A DNA stretch of 8,210 nucleotides from Lachnospiraceae bacterium (GTDB lineage Bacteria; Bacillota; Clostridia; Lachnospirales; Lachnospiraceae), in assembly GCA_021205045.1 (NCBI GenBank), contig JAJPYH010000020.1, positions 1-8,210 on the forward strand. The letters are read 5' to 3'. Positions 1 to 6,021 of this stretch are shown here, piece by piece (position 1 is the first letter of the stretch; every line of letters begins with the position of its first letter). The position numbers and the translations under genes were made by a program. Below the pieces are notes generated by a model. The model was not told the origin of the DNA. It made no database searches and saw nothing but the letters and a program-made list of their open reading frames with translations.

Positions 1-1
1 T

Positions 2-1390
2 GAGAGGGAAAATGACGACACCCGCCTGTATGAGCAACTGATTTTGCAGCGGGAGGGCGAGGTTTATTACAAAAAGCTCAGCGACTGGTGCGCCGCCCAC
101 GGCATCTGCCTGATGGGACATCCTCATCAGAGCGACGATATTGAGGTGCTGAAGTATTTTCATATTCCGGGACAGGATCTGGTGCTGCGCTGGATCAGCC
201 CGGAGAAGGGCGGTCTGAAAGGCATGGATTCCACCATGGCCAAGTGCAGTGCGGACGCCGCCAGGCTTATGGGGCGCAGACGCAACGCCAACGAGTGCTT
301 CGGCGCCTGCAACGCGGACAATAATCCCTGGCAGTTTTCCGGCAGCGATATGAAGTGGTATCTGGACTGGCTGGCGGTCCGGGGCGTTAATTTGTTCGTA
401 CCCCATGCTTTTTATTATTCCATTGAAGGCAAGCGGAAAGAGGAGCGTCCGCCGGATGTGGGACCTAACAATATCTGGTGGCCCTATTATCATCGCTGGT
501 CGGGTTATATGCGCCGCCTTTCCTGCCTGATGACCGATGCGGATTTACATACGCCGGTGGCAGTACTGTGCAAAAACCGGGCGCTGTGTCCGGAGGTGGT
601 GGCTCCCTTATTTGAGAGTCAGACCGGATTCCAGTACATTCCGGAAAGCTATTGGGAGAGCTGCACGGTGGATGAGCAGACGCATGAGCTGATCTGCCAG
701 GGCAAGCGCTATCAGGCAGTGCTCAACGATGTGGATAATGTATTTCCGCAGGCGGTGCACAAGGTGACAGAGGCCATGGCTGACTGCCAGTGCTTCCCGG
801 CGGTGCCCGCCCTTCGGTGCGCTCATTTTGTGCGCAGCGGCGTGGAATGCTGGTTTTTGACCAACGAGGGCAACCGGATTATTGAGACGACTGTGACTTT
901 GCCGGGCGTCACCGGGAAGGTCGGTAAATATGACATCTGGAGGGATCAGGCCTTCCGCCAGGCTTCTCTTCAGGCTGAGGATGGCGCGCAGATTCGTCTG
1001 TACATGCGTCCGAGGCAGAGCAGGCTGTTGTTTGTCTGCAGCGAGGAGGAGTTCGAGGCGCTGCCGGTATCGCCTAAGCGGACCTGGCTGCCCAAGCCGA
1101 AGTTCACGCTGGTGGGCCGCAATACCTTTGAGTGCACCAGGACCTACACCGCTACGCTGGAGGTCACAGCCGAGGATCTGGCGGAGGGGATTCCCATGAT
1201 CACCTTTGACGGCTACGATATGGCGGAGCTGACGGTCAACGGACAGGACGCCGGGGTTTCCTTCTGGCCCACCCACCGCTTTGAGGTGCAGGGTCTGCTT
1301 CACGAGGGAGAAAATGAGCTGGAGGTGACCATGACCGGGAGTCTGGCCAACAAATACGGGATTCGCGCGGTACCTTATGGGGTGAGGTAG
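2..1390 (+). CDS. GH106-like alpha-L-rhamnosidase-type glycoside hydrolase, C-terminal part (5' end outside window)
   Basis: The reading frame is open from base 2, so the gene starts upstream; 462 residues are visible, about half of a usual GH106 protein (roughly 900-1100). The visible part covers the later portion of a TIM-barrel hydrolase. It includes a GHPHQSDDIEVLKYFHIPG stretch, an NECFGA segment near base 290 whose Glu (293-295) is a candidate catalytic residue, and RGVNLFVPHAFYYSI followed by a WPYYHRWSGYMRRLS helix, a pattern I associate with the rhamnosidase GH106 family. The last 100 residues look like a galactose-binding beta-sandwich of the GH2/GH106 sort (ELTVNGQDAGV...HEGENELEV). 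Known members remove alpha-L-rhamnose from pectic polysaccharides. GH105 and GH28 genes downstream on the same strand fit a rhamnogalacturonan role. A related unclassified GH2-clan hydrolase is the main alternative. Secretion cannot be judged without the N-terminus. Confidence 0.72.
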   Translation, partial: ERENDDTRLYEQLILQREGEVYYKKLSDWCAAHGICLMGHPHQSDDIEVLKYFHIPGQDLVLRWISPEKGGLKGMDSTMAKCSADAARLMGRRRNANECFGACNADNNPWQFSGSDMKWYLDWLAVRGVNLFVPHAFYYSIEGKRKEERPPDVGPNNIWWPYYHRWSGYMRRLSCLMTDADLHTPVAVLCKNRALCPEVVAPLFESQTGFQYIPESYWESCTVDEQTHELICQGKRYQAVLNDVDNVFPQAVHKVTEAMADCQCFPAVPALRCAHFVRSGVECWFLTNEGNRIIETTVTLPGVTGKVGKYDIWRDQAFRQASLQAEDGAQIRLYMRPRQSRLLFVCSEEEFEALPVSPKRTWLPKPKFTLVGRNTFECTRTYTATLEVTAEDLAEGIPMITFDGYDMAELTVNGQDAGVSFWPTHRFEVQGLLHEGENELEVTMTGSLANKYGIRAVPYGVR

Positions 1391-1417
1391 CGGGGCGATT
1401 CTTAAAAAGCGTGAAAT

Positions 1418-1557
1418 GAGAAGGAAAATAATCCTATGGCCGCAGAGAAGGGGCAGTCAGGCGCCAGTCTGTGACCATAGGACAGAAGAGAAGGAAAACA
1501 ATCCCATGGCCGCAGAGGAAGGAGCTGTCATGCTTCAGTCTGCTGTGACCACAGGAT
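1418..1557 (+). repeat. Two imperfect 70-nt tandem units with RBS, start codon and hairpin
   Basis: Unit 1 begins at 1418 and unit 2 at 1488. Both open with GAGAAGGAAAA(T/C)AATCC, then an ATGGCCGCAGAG block, and close with GTGACCA(T/C)AGGA. Each AAGGA lies 10 nt before an ATG (1436, 1506), opening mini-ORFs of 12 codons (1436-1474, starts MAAEKGQ) and 17 codons (1506-1559, starts MAAEEGA). In unit 1, TCCTATGG (1432-1439) pairs perfectly with CCATAGGA (1475-1482), and the stem continues six more pairs after one mismatch, around a 21-nt loop. Unit 2 keeps the same fold with more mismatches. The real GH105 start region (AAGAAGGAGAAT...ATGG) resembles the unit heads. The units may be decayed duplications of a translation-initiation region, or a small dispersed repeat; whether the mini-ORFs are translated cannot be seen. 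Confidence 0.75.
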
Positions 1558-1579
1558 AAAAAAGAAGGAGAATATTTTT

Positions 1580-2767
1580 ATGGAGTTACAGAATGTATTG
1601 GAAAAGGCGCGGGCCTATATCGATGGTCTGACCGTGGATTCTAAGGAAAACGTGCCCAAAGAGGTGGTCAACGACGAGCATAAGTTCTTCACCTGGGACA
1701 ATGAGTACCGGACCCCGTCCGTGAAGCCATATCTGTTTGACTGGAGCTATTACAACGGCGTGGTGATGGAGGGACTTTACGATATTTACGCCGCCGATCC
1801 GGATGCCGGAAAGCGCTATTATGATTACATCAAGGAATACCTGGACGCCATGCTGGTAAAGGACGAGGGCGGATCTGTGTCCCTGAACCCAAGGCTGGCA
1901 GGCTATGTGGATCATCACGGAGCGGACTGCTACAAGACCGCGGCTCTGGTCATGAAAATGACCGATGGCCAGGATGATTATATGAAATTAGCTTCCGCGC
2001 TCTACCGTGACCTGACTGATACCACCCATGTGAATTCCAAGGGCAATATTGTGCCGCTGGAGTTCATGGAGGAGGGTCTGGGTTATAATTACTGGCATGC
2101 CTGGGCCGGTGGGAAGGCGCCCATGTTCAAGGTATGGCTGGACGGCATTTACATGCTGCAGCCGTTCCTGGCTCATTATGCGGCGATGACCGGCGATCAG
2201 GCCCAGCTGGAGCTGATCAAAAAGCGTTTTCAGTGGGTAGCCGAGACCATGCTGGCGCCCAACGGTATGTATTATCACGCATGCAACAGTAAGGATGATG
2301 TCTGCGCCTTCCACTGGACCCGCGCCATGGGGTGGTACGCCATGGCCATGGTGGATGTGATGGATGTGGCCGGTGGAGAGCTGATCGATGTGATCAAGCC
2401 CAATCTGAAGCTCTTTGTGGACGGCATGCTGAAATATCAGGATGAGAGCGGCATGTGGGCCAATCTGGCAGACCAGCCGGTGACAGAGACCAACCGCCTG
2501 GAGACCAGCGGCACCGCCATGATGGTATACACCATTCTGAAGGGTGTGCGCAAGGGCTGGCTGGATCCCTCTTATAAGGACGCCGCGGTGAAAGCCTTCA
2601 CAGCCATGACGGAGAGGAAGCTTAACGAGGGCGGCCTTCAGGATATTTACATGAAGGCGGCGGCCAACAACACCAACAATTATGAGAATACGGAGTATTA
2701 CATGCCGGATGAGGGGAAGGGCAGCGGACCCTACATCATGGCGTATTCAGAAATGATACAGCTGTAA
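1580..2767 (+). CDS. GH105 unsaturated rhamnogalacturonyl hydrolase (YteR/RhiN family)
   Basis: Family members hydrolyse the unsaturated galacturonyl residue left at the non-reducing end of rhamnogalacturonan oligosaccharides by lyases, usually in the cytoplasm. The 395-residue length suits the single alpha/alpha-barrel domain. Visible family features are WSYYNGVVMEGL (residues 55-66), VWLDGIYMLQPFL (185-197) with Asp188 in the position of the catalytic Asp, FHWTRAMGWYAMA (244-256), and the C-terminal ETSGTAMMVYTILKG (308-322) and GSGPYIMAYSEM (381-392). There is no signal peptide or membrane segment, so it acts on imported fragments. The ATG at 1580 is preceded by AAGGAG at 1565-1570, a good 9-nt spacing. 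It follows the GH106-like gene by 189 bp of repeats and precedes GH28 by 81 bp on the same strand, consistent with one pectin operon. GH88 is the closest alternative family but fits less well. Confidence 0.9.
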   Translation: MELQNVLEKARAYIDGLTVDSKENVPKEVVNDEHKFFTWDNEYRTPSVKPYLFDWSYYNGVVMEGLYDIYAADPDAGKRYYDYIKEYLDAMLVKDEGGSVSLNPRLAGYVDHHGADCYKTAALVMKMTDGQDDYMKLASALYRDLTDTTHVNSKGNIVPLEFMEEGLGYNYWHAWAGGKAPMFKVWLDGIYMLQPFLAHYAAMTGDQAQLELIKKRFQWVAETMLAPNGMYYHACNSKDDVCAFHWTRAMGWYAMAMVDVMDVAGGELIDVIKPNLKLFVDGMLKYQDESGMWANLADQPVTETNRLETSGTAMMVYTILKGVRKGWLDPSYKDAAVKAFTAMTERKLNEGGLQDIYMKAAANNTNNYENTEYYMPDEGKGSGPYIMAYSEMIQL

Positions 2768-2785
2768 AAATCTGTACAATCAACA

Positions 2786-2821
2786 ATGGCACTCATGAAC
2801 CTGTGGGTTTGCGGGTGCCAT
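2786..2821 (+). other. Intercistronic stem-loop between GH105 and GH28
   Basis: ATGGCAC (2786-2792) pairs perfectly with GTGCCAT (2815-2821), and the stem continues inward with G-U pairs, one A-C mismatch and AACC/GGTT (2798-2801/2806-2809) around a TGTG loop, 16 positions per arm. The downstream side is AT-rich without a T-run, so it is not a standard intrinsic terminator on +. It could stabilise or process the operon mRNA, or partly attenuate GH28. A TATAAT at 2825-2830 follows, but I see no matching -35 box. Confidence 0.6.
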
Positions 2822-2848
2822 ACTTATAATAAATAATAAGGAGAAATT

Positions 2849-4150
2849 ATGGCGGCAAAAGAATTCTTCCCCGATGGCACCCCCATCGACGAATGGTTTT
2901 ATGATACGAAAATTCCCTCCCTGGAGGAGCTGGGCAGACAGTACGTGCTGACCCAATATGGTATCCTGGATGACGGAAAAGTACATACGGCTGAAATTCA
3001 GGTGCTGATCGACCGGGCGGCGGCAGAGGGCGGCGGCGTCATTGTGGTGCCTGCCGGAACCTACCTGACCGGTTCTTTATTTTTTAAGAAGGGAGTCAAT
3101 CTGTACGTGACCCAGGGGGGCACCCTGAAGGGCAGCGATGACATTTCCGATTATCAGATCTGCACCACCCGCATTGAGGGAGAGACCTGCCAGTATTTTG
3201 CGGCGCTGATCAACGTGGACGGCATCGACGGCTTTACCATGTGCGGTCCCGGCACCATCGACGGCAACGGCCTGCGCTCCTGGAAGGCCTTCTGGCTGCG
3301 GCGGCAGTGGAATCCGCAGTGCACCAACAAGGACGAGCAGCGGCCCCGGCTGGTCTATATTTCCAACTCCCGGAATGTGCTGGTGGCGGACTTAAACCTT
3401 CAGAATTCTCATTTCTGGACCAACCATATTTACAGAAGCAATCATGTGAAATACCTGAACTGCCGCATTTTTTCACCTATGACCCCGGTGAAGGCGCCCA
3501 GTACGGACGCCATTGATATTGATGTGTGCTCTGATTTTCTGGTGAAGGGCTGCTATATGGAGGTCAATGACGATTCGGTGGTGCTCAAGGGAGGCAAGGG
3601 ACCCTGGGCGGACAGCCAGCCGGAGAACGGCATGAACGAGCGCATCATTGTGGAGGACTGCACCTACGGCTTCTGCCACGGCTGCCTGACCTGCGGCTCC
3701 GAGTCCGTCCACAACCGCAACATTTTGGTACGCAGGGTCAGCGTGCCGGAGGGCAAGAATCTGCTGTGGTTAAAGCTTCGCCCCGATACGCCCCAGCTTT
3801 ATGAGTACATCACGGTGGAGCAGGTAAAGGCGAAGATTTCCAGCTTTATCACCATTCATCCCTGGACCCAGTTTTTTGACCTGAAGGGGCGCACTGACAA
3901 GCCCATCTCCAGGGCCAGAAATATCACCGTGCGGGACTGTGAGTGCGACTGCGATATCTTTTTTGATGTGGAGGCCAACGAGGAGCAGTACCGGCTGGAG
4001 AACTTTACTTTTGAAAATCTTTCCGTCAGGGCGGGGAAAAACGGCCTTGATGAAAGCATCATTGACAATGTGATTGTGAAAAATGTGAACGTAGAGGTGG
4101 CTGAGTCGGCAAATCAGGGAATCGGGGGCAGTTCCTCAGACCCTGAGTAG
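2849..4150 (+). CDS. GH28 polygalacturonase-like glycoside hydrolase
   Basis: GH28 enzymes are right-handed parallel beta-helix proteins that hydrolyse alpha-1,4-galacturonosyl or rhamnogalacturonan linkages. The 433-residue protein has the N-terminal GGGVIVVPAGTYLTGSLFFK (61-80) and GPGTIDGNG (133-141) of the family. The catalytic region reads STDAIDID (218-225) and then NDDSVVLKGG (240-249): Asp220, Asp241 and Asp242 have the 21-22 residue spacing of the classic aspartate trio. The usual GHG is CHG here (His277), and the usual RIK is replaced by a WLKLR segment (307-311). No signal peptide is present, so it probably acts inside the cell on imported oligogalacturonides together with the upstream GH105. 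The start at 2849 has AAGGAG at 2838-2843. Exact substrate (galacturonan or rhamnogalacturonan, endo or exo) is not readable from sequence; exo action on oligomers is my inference from location. Confidence 0.9.
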   Translation: MAAKEFFPDGTPIDEWFYDTKIPSLEELGRQYVLTQYGILDDGKVHTAEIQVLIDRAAAEGGGVIVVPAGTYLTGSLFFKKGVNLYVTQGGTLKGSDDISDYQICTTRIEGETCQYFAALINVDGIDGFTMCGPGTIDGNGLRSWKAFWLRRQWNPQCTNKDEQRPRLVYISNSRNVLVADLNLQNSHFWTNHIYRSNHVKYLNCRIFSPMTPVKAPSTDAIDIDVCSDFLVKGCYMEVNDDSVVLKGGKGPWADSQPENGMNERIIVEDCTYGFCHGCLTCGSESVHNRNILVRRVSVPEGKNLLWLKLRPDTPQLYEYITVEQVKAKISSFITIHPWTQFFDLKGRTDKPISRARNITVRDCECDCDIFFDVEANEEQYRLENFTFENLSVRAGKNGLDESIIDNVIVKNVNVEVAESANQGIGGSSSDPE

Positions 4151-4164
4151 AGGGAGATTTGTCC

Positions 4165-4277
4165 TGATTTAATGTCCGACATGCCTGTTGACAAGGAAAG
4201 ACAATCGTGACGTATGTGCATTTGCCATGATTTATCGCCCGACATGCCTGTAAGAAAAGAAAAAACAATCCTGACGT
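4165..4277 (+). repeat. Imperfect tandem repeat, about 63-nt unit, before the LysR gene
   Basis: Copy 1 starts at 4165 and copy 2 at 4228. Both read TGATTTA, then CCGACATGCCTGT (4176-4188 and 4239-4251), then a purine-rich stretch, then ACAATC(G/C)TGACGT (ending 4213 and 4277). The centre of each copy, AAGGAAAGACAATC or AAAAGAAAAAACAATC, resembles the AAGGAAAACAATC head of the repeat units at 1418-1557. In copy 1 the purine block is followed by a GTG (4207) opening a seven-codon frame that stops at 4228-4230. Both copies share TGACG with the true LysR start (ATGACG at 4335). There is no intrinsic terminator in this 184-bp gap, so readthrough from GH28 is possible. Confidence 0.7.
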
Positions 4278-4302
4278 TCGCTCATCCGTTCTGGTTTACA
4301 TA

Positions 4303-4318
4303 CTGACACATCCGTCAG
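4303..4318. promoter_or_regulatory. Short dyad CTGAC-N6-GTCAG upstream of the LysR gene
   Basis: CTGAC (4303-4307) and GTCAG (4314-4318) form a perfect inverted repeat 16 bp upstream of the LysR start codon, overlapping the region just before its ribosome binding site. LysR proteins often bind dyads near their own gene, so this is a candidate autoregulatory site, but the spacing is T-N12-A rather than the textbook T-N11-A and a chance 5-bp dyad is possible. Confidence 0.3.
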
Positions 4319-4334
4319 AAATGAGAGGGGAATT

Positions 4335-5255
4335 ATGACGCTCACACAACTATCCTATATCATCACCATCGCGGAAACCGGCTCCCTGAATAAAGCCGCG
4401 GAGCAGCTCTACGTCTCCCAGCCTTCCCTGACCAACGCCATCAAGGAGCTGGAAAAGGAACTGGGGGTGACGCTTTTAAACCGCAGCGGCCGGGGCGTGA
4501 CGCTGACCAACGACGGTGTGGAATTTCTCTACAACGCCAAGGAAATCTACTCCCAGTATGAGAGCCTGATGCGCAAATATGGTAAGGGCGGCTCACTGAA
4601 AAAGAAATTCGCCGTCTCCGCCCAGCACTATTCCTTCGCCACCAAAGCTTTCGTGGACATGGCCCAGCATTACGATCTCTCAGAGTACGAGTTTGCCATC
4701 AAGGAGACCAAAACCCGGGAGGTCATTGCCGATGTCAGCACCCTGAAGAGTGAAATCGGGGTTCTTTACCTGAGCGACTTCAACCGTAAGGCCATGACGA
4801 AGATCTTAAACAGCGCCGGTCTGGAGTTTCACCATCTGGTGGACTGCAAAGCATACGTGTATCTCTGGAAAAAGCATCCCCTGGCCGCGGAGAAATCCGT
4901 GAATCTGAAGATGCTTGCTCCCTATCCCTGCCTGACCTTCGACCAGGGGGACAACAGTTCCTTTTATTATGCGGAGGAAATATTTACCACCGGAGAGTAT
5001 TCTCAGACGATTAAGGCCAACGACAGGGCCACCATGCTTAATCTGATGGTGGGCGTCAACGGTTACACCCTCTGCTCCGGCATCATCTGTGAGGAGCTCA
5101 ACGGCAGCGACTATGTGGCGGTGCCGTTTGTGGACGAGAGCCAGAATTCCGACGCCGTTATGGAGATTGGCTATATTACCCGCAAAAATATGACTCTGAG
5201 CAGGATTGGAGAGGAGTATATTGCCTCCATGAAGAGGTACCTGGAGAGCGCATAG
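4335..5255 (+). CDS. LysR-family transcriptional regulator
   Basis: The 306-residue length is standard for LysR. The N-terminal winged helix-turn-helix is clear: GSLNKAAEQLYVSQPSLTNA (16-35) followed by IKELEKELGVTLLNR and the wing GRGVTLTNDGVEFL (52-65). Residues 90-300 form the periplasmic-binding-protein-like effector domain, with a distinctive IKANDRATMLNLMVGVNGY (226-244) and TLCSGIICEELNG. The start at 4335 has AGAGGGG a few bases upstream. It lies 184 bp after GH28 on the same strand, whereas many LysR genes are divergent from their targets. It might respond to a pectin breakdown product, but the effector and regulon cannot be read, and it could serve an unrelated pathway. Residue 171 and two others in the effector domain are Cys, which is unremarkable. 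Confidence 0.93.
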   Translation: MTLTQLSYIITIAETGSLNKAAEQLYVSQPSLTNAIKELEKELGVTLLNRSGRGVTLTNDGVEFLYNAKEIYSQYESLMRKYGKGGSLKKKFAVSAQHYSFATKAFVDMAQHYDLSEYEFAIKETKTREVIADVSTLKSEIGVLYLSDFNRKAMTKILNSAGLEFHHLVDCKAYVYLWKKHPLAAEKSVNLKMLAPYPCLTFDQGDNSSFYYAEEIFTTGEYSQTIKANDRATMLNLMVGVNGYTLCSGIICEELNGSDYVAVPFVDESQNSDAVMEIGYITRKNMTLSRIGEEYIASMKRYLESA

Positions 5256-5303
5256 AAAATGTTTCTACCTGCGTGGTGAAAATCCTTTCCATAATACGAA
5301 AAC

Positions 5304-5337
5304 CGCCGCCGTGACTTTTCGGAAAAGCCCGGCGGCG
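5304..5337 (+). terminator. Hairpin terminator after LysR
   Basis: CGCCGCC (5304-5310) pairs with GGCGGCG (5331-5337); inside, CTTTT (5315-5319) pairs with AAAAG (5323-5327), giving a long GC-based stem. The 3' side continues ATTTCGTTATT, only moderately T-rich. It lies 48 bp after the LysR stop and probably ends transcription of the upstream unit. Confidence 0.7.
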
Positions 5338-5411
5338 ATTTCGTTATTGAGATGTGACGGTTATCAAGTGGTCCTGTCATTTGAATGGTAAGAGATGAAA
5401 GGTAATGCATC

Positions 5412-5440
5412 TTGACAGATGTAATATTGGTCATTATAAC
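5412..5440 (+). promoter_or_regulatory. Sigma-A-type promoter for the ATPase pseudogene
   Basis: TTGACA (5412-5417) is a perfect -35 box, separated by exactly 17 bp from TATAAC (5435-5440), five of six matches to the -10 consensus. The predicted start of transcription is near 5447, and the GGAGG ribosome site and ATG at 5476 follow. The -35 box sits in a small palindrome, CATCT-TGAC-AGATG (5408-5421). Confidence 0.8.
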
Positions 5441-5461
5441 ATAGGATATCGTGATGACCAA
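5427..5461. promoter_or_regulatory. Perfect inverted repeat over the promoter (candidate operator)
   Basis: TTGGTCAT (5427-5434) and ATGACCAA (5454-5461) are perfect 8-bp complements separated by 19 bp. The left arm ends immediately before the -10 box and the right arm lies just past the expected transcription start. This placement is what a repressor site would have. The right arm could instead pair with the left arm only as DNA, since the left arm would be untranscribed, which argues for a protein-binding site over an RNA hairpin. Confidence 0.55.
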
Positions 5462-5475
5462 ACGGAGGAGGAAAG

Positions 5476-5944
5476 ATGTTTATTGGAAGAGAGAAAGAAC
5501 TGAAACGGCTAAATGCAATGTATCAGAGCGGAAGGCTGGAAGTGGCGATCATATATGGTCGGCGCAGGGTTGGGAAAACTACGCTCATAAATGAATTCTG
5601 CAAGGAAAAAAAGAACCATTTTCTATGCGGCTATGGAGAATTTTGCGGACTTCAATCTGGAAATGCTGTCTAATGTAATTGCGGAGACAGAGACCGGTTC
5701 GAAGGCAGGTGTTGTTTATCGCAGTTTTGCTGACGCTTTCACAAAGCTTTCGGAGATTTCAGGAACAGTTGGACTGGAGAGTTCTTTATGTTCAAAGTAT
5801 ATCAGTAATCTGATGACTTTGGGAATCGTAAAACGGGAAACGCCGGTCACGGAGCCAAACTCGAAGAGACCGATTTATGAGCTGGCAGATTTTTTCTTTC
5901 GGTTCCCAAGTCGGACTGTCCCTGTGAATCTGAATAATCTGTGA
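5476..5944 (+). pseudogene. Decayed AAA-type ATPase of the ATPase_2/DUF234 family
   Basis: The start (GGAGG then ATG at 5476) opens MFIGREKELKRLNAMYQSG, and a Walker A motif GRRRVGKTT follows at residues 28-36, typical of archaeal-type ATPase_2 proteins. At a run of seven A (5606-5612) the frame is lost; dropping one A gives a smooth NEFCKEKRTIFYAAMENF. That frame runs on to YRSFADAF, then jumps straight to TKLSEISGTVGLESS and GIVKRETPVTEPNSKRPIYE, which belong to the winged-helix/DUF234 part. The Walker B and most of the ATPase core, by comparison with family members about 170-200 residues, are missing. The protein then stops at 5942-5944 soon after FFFRF, lacking most of the DUF234 domain. 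Full-length relatives are about 450 residues; only about 156 remain. GCTTTC occurs twice at the probable deletion joint (5735-5740, 5746-5751). Intact members have no settled function. Confidence 0.8.
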
Positions 5945-5961
5945 AATCTTCCTCTGTTTTC

Positions 5962-5990
5962 TGGACATTTCCGGAGGTATTTTTTATACT
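5962..5990 (+). promoter_or_regulatory. Promoter of the transglutaminase-like gene
   Basis: TGGACA (5962-5967, five of six to consensus) is followed by a 17-bp spacer and TATACT (5985-5990, five of six). The start of transcription is expected near 5997, giving a 5' leader of about 25 nt that contains the GGAG at 6010-6013. This separates the gene from the pseudogene just upstream. Confidence 0.7.
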
Positions 5991-6021
5991 GACCCCAAAT
6001 TCTGGAAACGGAGATTATTTT

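Noticed and set aside
608..1303. Long minus-strand open frame (231 codons) opposite the GH106-like gene
   Set aside because: It lies wholly inside a well-supported hydrolase frame, has no ribosome site, and shows no family features; open by virtue of codon bias on the other strand.
1418..1557. CRISPR array or riboswitch in the repeated leader
   Set aside because: Only two imperfect adjacent units without spacers, and no known riboswitch core that I can recognise.
2825..2830. TATAAT upstream of GH28 as a separate promoter
   Set aside because: No acceptable -35 box lies 16-18 bp upstream, and the hexamer sits in AT-rich DNA where chance matches are common.
4188..4218. TTGACA at 4188-4193 as a LysR promoter
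   Set aside because: The sequence 17-19 bp downstream (CGTATG, TATGTG) is a poor -10 box, and the hexamer is not kept in the second repeat copy.
5941..6021. Upstream extension of the transglutaminase-like frame to the GTG at 5941
   Set aside because: It would bury the TGGACA-TATACT promoter inside the gene and place 27 extra residues before the membrane anchor; the ATG at 6022 has a proper GGAG.
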